Origin: Bacillota bacterium
Lineage (GTDB): Bacteria; Bacillota; Clostridia; Christensenellales; Aristaeellaceae
NCBI GenBank assembly: GCA_023416585.1
Contig: JAEZHM010000131.1
Span: 124,001 to 188,000, forward strand
Length of the DNA stretch: 64,000 nt
Direction: 5' to 3'
Shown here: positions 57,407 to 64,000 of the stretch, piece by piece
Layout: the number at the start of each line of letters is the position of its first letter
How positions within the stretch are numbered: the first letter of the stretch is position 1
Notes under the pieces: generated by a model
Seen by the model: the letters and a program-made list of their open reading frames with translations, nothing else
What the model was told of the DNA's origin: nothing
Database searches by the model: none
Position numbers and translations under genes: made by a program

Positions 57407-58794
57407 GCATTGTCACCTCCCGTCACGCTGCCGGTGGGAATGGTGATACTGACTGTAAAGCCTTCGCCTTCTTCACCGGAGGCCGTTAGCGCCCCGCCGA
57501 TGCTGCCGGCGCGCCTTAACATGTTATCAAGCCCAAAGCCGAACTCAAACGCCTGCGCGCCTAAGCCATTATCGGTAAAGGTCATGGTGACGTTGCCTTT
57601 GTATTCCTGAATCAAGAGATCGGCGCGGGTGGCATGGCCATGCTTCAAACTGTTGGTTGCGCACTCTTTCAAGGCATTCAATAGTACGCTTTGCTGGATG
57701 GGCAAAAGTTTGGTTTTCACATCCAGGATTGCCGTAATCTCAAGGCCTGTTCTGCGCTTTACGTCTCCCGTCCATTCGTGGATGGCCAGTGGAAAATCTT
57801 TTTCCCCACCGGCCTTTATTGTCCTCACCGCCTGGCGGATATCTATTAGTCCCTGCCGGACCTGTTCCCGGGCCAGGGTCAGCTTTCTCCTAGCAGCCTC
57901 CGGGTCCTGTGCAAGAAGCTTTTCCCCGGCCTCGATGGCGATGGCGGCGCTGGTCAGCGTATGGCCTACGGTATCGTGTATTTCTCCAGTGATCCTGTTC
58001 CGTTCTGCCAATACGGCCATTTCTTCCAATTGAAGCGATTGCTCCTTCATGGTTTTCAATGCGGCCTGAAGTCGCGTGTTTAAAAAGAGCTGCTTTTTAA
58101 GCATGTAAAATGACATGAATACCATCACGTATACCAACAGGTTTACGTAGATGTAGCTGATGATATCGTCAGGCGAGATAATGGGATTTGATGCAACTTT
58201 CAGAATATTGACAGCGAGGTAGGCGGCAAGCATAGACGCGGAATAGATTATGGAAGTCTTCGGCGGGAACGCATTAACGATGCTTGCCATTACGGCCAAC
58301 ACTAGAAATTGTCCGCTCCGGGTGGCATCCAGATAGTCCACCACCAAAATTAGTGGTATTTGCGCTATGGGCAGCAAATGATACAGCGCTTTGGGAAGTT
58401 TCTTCCCTGCCAGACCGTGGACGATCATCAACAAAAAGCAGGCGGACAGCAGCCAAGGGATGACGGGGGAACTCTCTGCCGCCCCCATGAAGAGAAGGCG
58501 CAGGGAAAAGACTTCGAACGCCACTACCAGCAGTACAAAAATGCCCTGGCGGAGATGGCTGTCGATCTCGAAATCTTCAGAGTCATCCTGCTGTTCCGCT
58601 TGCTTTTTTCGGGTCAGAAACAGATAGGCCGCAGCGGCCGGGATGTTGAATACCGCGATAGCGATGATATATAGCGTTTTTTTGCGTGGAGAAATAGCAC
58701 TGTTTTCCCAGCAGTGCTTGATGAAATAGGCCTGTATCAACACCTGCATGAAAACGCCCGGTCCCAAAATGGGAAGGATTTCGTTTAGGTCCAT
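57403..58794 (-). CDS. Sensor histidine kinase (HisKA_3/NarL-type partner)
   Basis: A 463-residue membrane kinase. About seven hydrophobic helices lie in residues 8-240, followed by a dimerisation domain with the phosphoacceptor His273 in EIHDTVGHTLTS and an ATPase domain ending near 455 with NGLGAQAFEFGFGLDNML. There is no large extracytoplasmic loop, so it probably senses a signal in the membrane. The start follows GCGGAGG at 58794; longer forms have no ribosome binding site. It is coupled to the response regulator gene. Confidence 0.92.
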   Translation of the reverse strand: MDLNEILPILGPGVFMQVLIQAYFIKHCWENSAISPRKKTLYIIAIAVFNIPAAAAYLFLTRKKQAEQQDDSEDFEIDSHLRQGIFVLLVVAFEVFSLRLLFMGAAESSPVIPWLLSACFLLMIVHGLAGKKLPKALYHLLPIAQIPLILVVDYLDATRSGQFLVLAVMASIVNAFPPKTSIIYSASMLAAYLAVNILKVASNPIISPDDIISYIYVNLLVYVMVFMSFYMLKKQLFLNTRLQAALKTMKEQSLQLEEMAVLAERNRITGEIHDTVGHTLTSAAIAIEAGEKLLAQDPEAARRKLTLAREQVRQGLIDIRQAVRTIKAGGEKDFPLAIHEWTGDVKRRTGLEITAILDVKTKLLPIQQSVLLNALKECATNSLKHGHATRADLLIQEYKGNVTMTFTDNGLGAQAFEFGFGLDNMLRRAGSIGGALTASGEEGEGFTVSITIPTGSVTGGDNA

Positions 58795-59145
58795 AATGCC
58801 TCCGCGCTTGGTTTTCCTTATTATAACATCCTTTGAGCGCGCGTCATAGGGCAATACGTTTCGTGCCTGAGGATATTGGTGGAAAATGGATATTAATGAC
58901 ATGAGCGAGCGCGAGATCAGCCCGGTCACGAGTGTTGCAAGCAACGGTCTGTCGGAAGCGGATGGGAAGAGACGAATTTCTTCCAAAACGTAGGCGTGGT
59001 ACTTGACGAAAAAACCAGAAACTTGTATGCTGTCCGCGAGCAGGGTCCATCATCCAAAGAAAATCCTGCTTAACCAGCTTCAGGCTATGTGCAGACCTGT
59101 AAACCACTAAAGCATCTTATTAGTTATAGAAAGGGGACCTTCCTT
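58795..59145 (+). other. Divergent intergenic region before the nucleoside hydrolase gene
   Basis: This 351-base region has no gene. It carries the nucleoside hydrolase promoter and a leader of about 115 bases in which no riboswitch was recognised. Confidence 0.4.
59003..59031 (+). promoter_or_regulatory. Promoter of the nucleoside hydrolase gene
   Basis: TTGACG (59003-59008), a 17-base spacer and TATGCT (59026-59031). Confidence 0.65.
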
Positions 59146-60072
59146 ATGCAATGGCCCCGGCTGCCTCTAAATGAACTTTTAAGCAGGTTATCGCTGCCTC
59201 AAAGCGGCAAGCTTTCCATGGTTCTGGATACCGATACTTATAACGAGGTGGACGACCAATTTGCCCTGGCCTACAGCTTATTGTCGCCCGAGCGCCTTGA
59301 CGTTCAGGCCGTGTATGCCGCACCCTTCCATAACGACCGCTCCAGCGGGCCCAAAGACGGCATGGAGAAAAGCTTTGAGGAGATCGTAAGGCTGCTTGAT
59401 AAAATGGGCCGCAGCCCGGAAAACTTTGTATTCAAAGGTTCCGAAAGCTATCTTTCCAACGGGGAAACATATGCCGACAGCCCCGCCGCGCGCGACCTTG
59501 TTCAAAGGGCCATGGCAAGGCCTGAGGGCGATCCTTTGTACGTGGCCGCCATCGGGGCTATCACCAACGTGGCTTCCGCGCTACTCATGGAGCCGGAGCT
59601 TGTGAAAAAGATCGTGGTCGTCTGGCTGGGGGGACAGCCCCTAGCTTATCCTACCGCCCGGGAGTTCAATTTGTCCCAGGATGTGAAGGCGGTAAGGGTA
59701 ATCCTTGATTCCGGCGTGCCCTTTGTGCTCGTTCCCTGCATGGGCGTTGCTTCCCACCTTTTGGCCACCGTGCCGGAACTGAACGCGTATATCGGCGGGA
59801 AGAATCCCTTGTGCGATGCGCTGGTGGAACTCTTCTCCGCCTATAGCACGGACCACTTCGCCTGGGCCAAGGAAATATGGGATGTTTCCACCATCGGCTA
59901 TCTCATCAACCCCGATTGGGTGCCAACGGTGCTGGAGCCCAGCCCGCTGCTTTCCGACGACAGCTTCTGGGGCCGGGATCCCGGACGGCATCCCATCAGG
60001 GTGGCGATAGGGATTCACCGGAATCCAATTTTCAAGGACATGTATCAGAAGCTGGGAAAAGCAAAACAGTGA
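59146..60072 (+). CDS. Nucleoside hydrolase
   Basis: A 308-residue calcium-dependent hydrolase that splits ribonucleosides into base and ribose. The metal-binding motif DTDTYNEVDD (residues 28-37) is close to the family's DTDxGxDD pattern, with the usual glycine region altered (YNEV), and later metal and substrate residues are expected in VWLGGQP and FAWAKEIWDV. AAGGGGACC precedes the ATG; an upstream GTG frame start lacks a ribosome binding site. It fits with the ribose-type importer of this window as a ribose source, but they are 25 kb apart. Confidence 0.8.
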   Translation: MQWPRLPLNELLSRLSLPQSGKLSMVLDTDTYNEVDDQFALAYSLLSPERLDVQAVYAAPFHNDRSSGPKDGMEKSFEEIVRLLDKMGRSPENFVFKGSESYLSNGETYADSPAARDLVQRAMARPEGDPLYVAAIGAITNVASALLMEPELVKKIVVVWLGGQPLAYPTAREFNLSQDVKAVRVILDSGVPFVLVPCMGVASHLLATVPELNAYIGGKNPLCDALVELFSAYSTDHFAWAKEIWDVSTIGYLINPDWVPTVLEPSPLLSDDSFWGRDPGRHPIRVAIGIHRNPIFKDMYQKLGKAKQ

Positions 60073-60109
60073 ATATTGAGCAGTGAACAATTTGGGGAAT
60101 GAAAAGCTA

Positions 60110-60134
60110 AAGGCCGTCCTACATGGGCGGCCTT
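60110..60134. terminator. Hairpin between convergent genes
   Basis: AAGGCCGTCC pairs with GGGCGGCCTT (one wobble). On the minus strand TAGCTTTT follows, so it is more likely a terminator for the VWA gene than for the nucleoside hydrolase. Confidence 0.5.
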
Positions 60135-60139
60135 GGTGT

Positions 60140-60814
60140 TTACGCCTTGCTTTGTTTGCTGCCTTTTTTGTTACGCTCCTGATAATCCCTGTCGATTCGC
60201 TGTTTCCACGATCCATCCAGCGGGCAGCTGGCACGAAGGCACGATGCCGCATCGCTAAGCACTTCATAATTCAGCCTTGTCCCAGCGCTGTCGGCGTGAT
60301 AATTTACCGCTCTGTCCGCCTGTATGCCAAACCTTCCAGCGGCAGAAATTGCGTCGATATTGGCGCCCAGGAATAAAAACTCCCAGCCGAACTCCTGTTT
60401 CTGATATTCTATCATCTGGCGTACCTTTTGGTAGGTGAATTCCCGGCTGGCGTTTTCCAGGCCGTCTGTGGTAATCACCATGAGTGTCTTCCCAGGGCGC
60501 TGGCTCTCATCGGTATGCTGATGAGCGCTTGCGATTTTGCTGATGGTCTTGCCGATCGCGTCCAAAAGTGCCGTGCTGCCCCTGACGTAATAGTCATTAC
60601 CTGTGATCAGGCGTATTCCTTGGATCGTAATCCTGTCATGCAGGAGTTCATAATGGTCGTCAAAGAGGACCGTGGTGACGATGGCTTCACCGGGTACGCT
60701 TTTTTGTTTTTCCAGCAGAGCGTTATAGCCGCCGATGGTGTCGCTTTCCAGCCCGCCCATGGAACCGCTGCGGTCCAGTAGGAATACAAGTTCCGTTAGC
60801 TCGTTTCGCATCAT
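60140..60814 (-). CDS. VWA domain protein paired with a macro-domain protein
   Basis: A 224-residue cytoplasmic protein that is almost entirely a von Willebrand factor A domain. The metal-ion-dependent adhesion site is intact: DRSGSM near residue 14, a threonine in RGSTALLDAIG, and TTDGLENAS. A basic tail (RNKKGSKQ) ends it. GGAGGATG precedes the double ATG at 60814. It lies 73 bases after the macro-domain gene on the same strand. VWA domains assemble protein complexes; combinations with macro domains are known from Ter-type stress modules, but no ter genes are present. Confidence 0.82.
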   Translation of the reverse strand: MMRNELTELVFLLDRSGSMGGLESDTIGGYNALLEKQKSVPGEAIVTTVLFDDHYELLHDRITIQGIRLITGNDYYVRGSTALLDAIGKTISKIASAHQHTDESQRPGKTLMVITTDGLENASREFTYQKVRQMIEYQKQEFGWEFLFLGANIDAISAAGRFGIQADRAVNYHADSAGTRLNYEVLSDAASCLRASCPLDGSWKQRIDRDYQERNKKGSKQSKA

Positions 60815-60887
60815 GTCATCCTCCGTTCGTGGTATGGACAAAGGATAACATGTTTTATAAGGACTATGGTCGCCTGGCAGGCGACAT

Positions 60888-61928
60888 TTACGCGCCCAGC
60901 AGCTCCTCATCAAAAGCAAACAGCGCCTGATTGATTTCGAATATATTGTAGTTTCCCTTGCGTATGAAGTAAGAAACGATTAGGTCAAACCGGCTGCAGG
61001 GGGACAGCGCATAGCCTGCGCGGGACAGTAAATCATTTGTTTCATCCAGATTCAATTCCAGCGCTATTGCCAACGCGATGGCGGTTTGCTTGCTGGGTGT
61101 GTAGTTTTTGTTGCCGCGCAGCTTGGAGAACAGCTTTCTGTCCAGGTTGGCCCTCTTGTAAACATGCACATCCTTGAGGCCTTTTTTGTCGATCCAATGA
61201 AGAACCGACTGAGAAAAGGTATCTGTCACATGGCGAAGCTCGTTTTGCAGGCTGATGGAAGCAAATACAGCGGCCCTCGCCGGAGCAGGCGCAGCCATGG
61301 GAGCTGGCGCAGCGGCAAAAACATCCGCGTTACCGTCCCCCAAATCCGGAAATGCCGTATTGGATAGCCTTTGAAGGTGGGCAAGGTTCTCACGGCCCGA
61401 AACATAATGATCATCGATATAGCTTTGGATGGAGGCAAAAAGCATCTCCGACAGCCTAAAAGCATCGCGGTCGTACACCACCAGGTATACGGACATGTCA
61501 TTGTGAAGCAAAAACTCCCCGATGGCCGATATGGCAATTTGCAGCGCCTGGTCTTTGGGATAGCCGAAAATGCCGGAGGAAATCAAAGGGAAAGCAATGG
61601 ATGCAATGCCATGCTCTTTCGCCAGGTTCAGCGATTTTAGATAGCAGGAGCGGAGCAGCATTTCTTCGTTATGATTACCGCCCTGCCATATGGGGCCTAC
61701 GGTATGAATGATGTGTTTTGCCGCGAGATTATAGCCTTTGGTCATGACAGCTCCGCCCACATCACAGCGGCCGATGGCGCTGCATTCCCTTTGCAGCTTT
61801 TCATATCCTGCCGCGTCGAAGATGGAGCCGCACACCCCGCCGCCGGCTGTTAGCCTTTCGTTGGCGGCATTGACGATGGCATCTGTCTTCATATGCACAA
61901 TGTTGTCGCGGACGATTTGAAAAGGCAT
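60888..61928 (-). CDS. Macro domain protein with C-terminal helix-turn-helix-like domain
   Basis: A 346-residue protein. Residues 1-175 are a macro domain that binds or hydrolyses ADP-ribose derivatives, with NAANERLTAGGGVCGSIFDAAG and ISSGIFGYPKDQAL as ligand loops. A proline/alanine-rich linker (about 208-222) leads to a helical domain (about 230-346) that resembles a phage-repressor-like fold (SKLRGNKNYTPSKQTAIALAIALELNLDETNDLLSRAG). AAGGGAGG precedes the ATG. It follows the RmlD-like gene after 35 bases and precedes the VWA gene. It may remove ADP-ribose from proteins or nucleic acids; the target is unknown. Confidence 0.85.
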   Translation of the reverse strand: MPFQIVRDNIVHMKTDAIVNAANERLTAGGGVCGSIFDAAGYEKLQRECSAIGRCDVGGAVMTKGYNLAAKHIIHTVGPIWQGGNHNEEMLLRSCYLKSLNLAKEHGIASIAFPLISSGIFGYPKDQALQIAISAIGEFLLHNDMSVYLVVYDRDAFRLSEMLFASIQSYIDDHYVSGRENLAHLQRLSNTAFPDLGDGNADVFAAAPAPMAAPAPARAAVFASISLQNELRHVTDTFSQSVLHWIDKKGLKDVHVYKRANLDRKLFSKLRGNKNYTPSKQTAIALAIALELNLDETNDLLSRAGYALSPCSRFDLIVSYFIRKGNYNIFEINQALFAFDEELLGA

Positions 61929-61963
61929 CGGTCTGCCTCCCTTAAGCTAGGATAATGATCCTG

Positions 61964-62830
61964 TTAAAAACCGTACTCCCTGAACGCTTTTTCAATGCCC
62001 GCCTCCGTGGTGGAGAAGTACATATGACAAGCAGCCGCCTTTGCGCAATCCATTCGCAGGTCGGGATACTTGCCGGCCTCCTCGTTTTCGGGGCGGAGCA
62101 GTTCCGCAATGCGGTCTTTGGCATGAAGCAGGGTAAAAACCAGCCTGGCCGCTTCATAGGTGCTCATGTTGGAGCAGCTGCCGAAGTTGTACACGCCGGA
62201 GGGGGTTTCAAGCAAAGCAGGTATGTTCTCAATCACCTCATGGACGTAGGTGATGCCCCGCCCGCTGTTGCTGGAAAGGGTGAGGGGCGTATTTGCATAA
62301 AGGGCGCGCTGGCACATGGTCACAAGGTTGCTGCTGGTATATATGTTGCGTACGGGAAAATCGTACATCCAGGTCAGGCGGATGGCGGCGTAATCATCGG
62401 TTTCTTTCGCAATTCGCTCCTCCGCCTCCTTTTTATGCCTGCCGTAAACATTGACGGGTGACAGGGTACACGTTTCCTTATGCGGCCCCAAAACTTTGGA
62501 GCCGTTATATACCTGGTCGGTGCTGAAATGGACCAGCCGGATACCGGCAGCCTTGCAGGCTTTGGCCAGATTTTCTGGTCCCAGTACGTTTACGCGGAAG
62601 GATAGTTCCGGGTCCAACTCGCATACGTCCATTTTGGAGATGGCCGCGCTGTGGATCACGGCCCGGGGCTTGTATTCTTTCAGGGCGCGAAGGCATGCAT
62701 CCAGGTCTGTAATGTCCAGATCGTTATGGGTACATCCCAGTATCGTTTCCTTTTCCTTAAGAAACCTAAAAAGCCGTGAGGCGCAAAAGCCGTTAATACC
62801 GGTCATCAGTAATGGTCCGTTGTGATTCAT
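61964..62830 (-). CDS. RmlD-like sugar nucleotide reductase
   Basis: A 288-residue short-chain dehydrogenase of the extended type, closest to dTDP-4-dehydrorhamnose reductase (RmlD). The nucleotide loop is TGINGFCAS (residues 9-17), VIHSAAISKMDVCE and FSTDQVYNG follow, and YGRHK carries the catalytic Tyr and Lys. AAAGGAG precedes the ATG at 62830. Other rml genes are absent, so the substrate may be another NDP-sugar. It lies 61 bases after the AraC gene and 35 bases before the macro-domain gene, probably in one transcript. Confidence 0.82.
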   Translation of the reverse strand: MNHNGPLLMTGINGFCASRLFRFLKEKETILGCTHNDLDITDLDACLRALKEYKPRAVIHSAAISKMDVCELDPELSFRVNVLGPENLAKACKAAGIRLVHFSTDQVYNGSKVLGPHKETCTLSPVNVYGRHKKEAEERIAKETDDYAAIRLTWMYDFPVRNIYTSSNLVTMCQRALYANTPLTLSSNSGRGITYVHEVIENIPALLETPSGVYNFGSCSNMSTYEAARLVFTLLHAKDRIAELLRPENEEAGKYPDLRMDCAKAAACHMYFSTTEAGIEKAFREYGF

Positions 62831-62891
62831 ATGTATCGCTCCTTTGTGGGTGTTTATTCCGCAAGTTCTATATAGCACGGGTAAATTCCTT

Positions 62892-63773
62892 CTACTGCTT
62901 ATGGTCAAACCATTTGCGGAACCGTTTGGGCGTCATTCCCTGGTACTCTTTAAAGCGCTGAATAAAATAGCTTGTGGTGGAAAAACCCGTCTCCATGGCG
63001 ATGTCGGTGATGGATTTGTCCGTTTCCGCCAGCAGCATGGCCGCCTTTTTCAGCCTTGTAAGCAGCAGGTATTCCGCAAAGCCGCGGCCAAGATACCGGG
63101 AAAAGAAGCGGGAAAAAGCCGTATAGGGCATATGGCAATGGCTTGCGGCATCCGCCATGCTGATACCCTGGGCATAGTTTTCATCCACATATTGAAGAGC
63201 GCTGGAAAGCGTGTTCAGAGCCGCGTCATCCGGTACGGCCTCCTGGCTGCTATCATGCCAGCGGCGCAGAATCCACAGAAAAAGCCGGCTGATGCTTAAG
63301 CGCAGCGCGATTTCATAGCCAAAATCCCGGCGCAGAAACTCATCCACGATCTCCTGCAAGATATCACCCACCGATGCGGCCTTTGTTTCTTCCAGAGAGA
63401 ACACCTTTTGGTGGGAGCCGCTGCCCTTGATATAAGGCAGAATGTACTTCAGTTCAAAAATGAGCTGCTCGGTTGAATACAGCACTTCAGGCACGAACTT
63501 GATGACGAGGTACTGATTCATAGAATCTGAAAGTGCGCGGGTGCTGTGTATCTCCATGGGGTCGATGAGCGCCATGTCGCCCGGATACAGGTCGTAGGGC
63601 TTTTCATTGAGCGTAAGCGTATACGCACCGGACTGGCAGTACAGAATTTCGAAAAATTCATGAATATGAGGCGCTACCACGGGGGCTTTTCCAATCGTCT
63701 TTTGCACGCTGCAATCGTAGATGTAGCGTATGTTTCCCCGGGGCACACGCTTTTCCCTGTAAAAGACCGCCAT
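62892..63773 (-). CDS. AraC family transcriptional regulator
   Basis: A 293-residue regulator with an N-terminal cupin sensor domain (HIHEFFEILYCQSG, then YPGDMALIDPMEIHS) and a C-terminal double helix-turn-helix (about 190-288) including YLLLTRLKKAAMLLAETDKSITDIAMETGFSTTSYFIQRFKEYQGMTPKRFRK in pieces typical of the family. The start at 63773 follows GGGCGGTG; a longer form would add 14 residues. It is divergent from the Gfo/Idh/MocA gene at the window edge and likely controls it. Confidence 0.9.
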   Translation of the reverse strand: MAVFYREKRVPRGNIRYIYDCSVQKTIGKAPVVAPHIHEFFEILYCQSGAYTLTLNEKPYDLYPGDMALIDPMEIHSTRALSDSMNQYLVIKFVPEVLYSTEQLIFELKYILPYIKGSGSHQKVFSLEETKAASVGDILQEIVDEFLRRDFGYEIALRLSISRLFLWILRRWHDSSQEAVPDDAALNTLSSALQYVDENYAQGISMADAASHCHMPYTAFSRFFSRYLGRGFAEYLLLTRLKKAAMLLAETDKSITDIAMETGFSTTSYFIQRFKEYQGMTPKRFRKWFDHKQ

Positions 63774-63878
63774 ACGCACCGCCCGCAAAAAAATGATATT
63801 TTTACTCAAAACCATTATATCATCCGGGCATTGTATATGCTATCATTTTCATCAAATGGATCAAGGAGGAATAGAAAC

Positions 63879-64000
63879 ATGAAAAAACGGCTTCGTATAG
63901 GCATCATCGGCTGCGGCGGCATCGCCAACGGGAAACACATGCCTTCTTTGAAGGCTCTGAATCGAGTGGACATGGTGGCCTTCTGCGACATCATCAGGGA
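63879..64000 (+). CDS. Gfo/Idh/MocA family oxidoreductase (partial, runs off the window)
   Basis: The first 40 codons of a dehydrogenase are visible: MKKRLRIGIIGCGGIAN is a classic Rossmann opening of the Gfo/Idh/MocA family. AAGGAGGAA precedes the ATG. The gene is cut by the window end. It is divergent from an AraC regulator, the usual control for sugar or inositol catabolism. Confidence 0.85.
   Translation, partial: MKKRLRIGIIGCGGIANGKHMPSLKALNRVDMVAFCDIIR

Noticed and set aside
58795..59145. Purine-type riboswitch before the nucleoside hydrolase gene
   Set aside because: The conserved loop sequences of purine riboswitches are not found in the leader.

Overview
The window looks like chromosome from an anaerobic, sugar-fermenting Bacillota, most likely a member of Clostridia (moderately sure; inferred from gene families and style, no rRNA or other marker gene is present). 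Support comes from strong sigma-A type promoters and AAGGAGG ribosome binding sites, LacI/CcpA-style operators, a sugar ABC importer without its own ATPase, ferredoxin-type aldo/keto reductases and an EFR1-type flavodoxin/ferredoxin protein, SdpR/SdpI and ECF sigma/anti-sigma modules, and several families of palindromic intergenic repeats. No phage, plasmid, transposase, CRISPR array, rRNA or tRNA gene was found. About 58 protein genes are supported.

Layout. 0.2-2.7 kb: a Gfo/Idh/MocA oxidoreductase and a divergent iron alcohol dehydrogenase. 2.8-7.7 kb (minus strand): a MoxR ATPase, DUF58, DUF4129 membrane protein and two metallo-beta-lactamase-fold hydrolases. 7.9-11.7 kb: xylulokinase-like kinase, GNAT protein and a ferredoxin-type aldo/keto reductase. 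11.8-15.3 kb: a REC-PAS-GGDEF-HD-GYP signalling protein and a TetR/EFR1 divergent pair. 15.6-18.2 kb: ECF sigma, membrane anti-sigma and a binding-protein-like secreted protein. 18.2-28.2 kb: a carbohydrate locus with LacI regulator, binding protein, two permeases, then (after a repeat-filled gap) heparinase II/III-like protein, DUF2264 protein and GH88 unsaturated glucuronyl hydrolase. 28.3-30 kb: an OGG1/AlkA-type DNA glycosylase and a PHP phosphoesterase. 30.2-34.9 kb: a second LacI regulator with a ribose-type ABC importer. 35-37.6 kb: a YmaF-like histidine-rich protein, a molybdopterin-fold lipoprotein and a PanE-like reductase. 37.9-41.9 kb: a galactose-type importer (mglB-mglA-mglC) ending in a 65-residue membrane protein. 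42.1-47.4 kb: secreted GH18 glycosidase, aldo/keto reductase, VOC, HD, MerR and TrmO-like proteins. 47.5-48.5 kb: SdpI/SdpR pair. 48.9-53.8 kb: an 820-residue CoA-disulfide reductase/rhodanese/TusA/DsrE fusion and a GH78 rhamnosidase. 53.9-54.5 kb: a tandem array of a small palindromic element. 54.5-58.8 kb: two-component system plus ABC exporter. 59-64 kb: nucleoside hydrolase, then on the minus strand VWA, macro-domain, RmlD-like and AraC genes, with a partial Gfo/Idh/MocA gene at the edge.

How it works together. Most genes serve uptake and breakdown of plant- or mucin-type glycans: three sugar importers, intracellular enzymes for uronic-acid oligosaccharides, a rhamnosidase, a pentulose kinase and several sugar oxidoreductases, each near its own one-component regulator. 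The least understood parts are the macro-domain/VWA pair, the small protein that ends the mgl operon, the sigma/anti-sigma/binding-protein module, a direct-repeat promoter motif shared by two distant aldo/keto reductase genes, and the palindromic repeat families.
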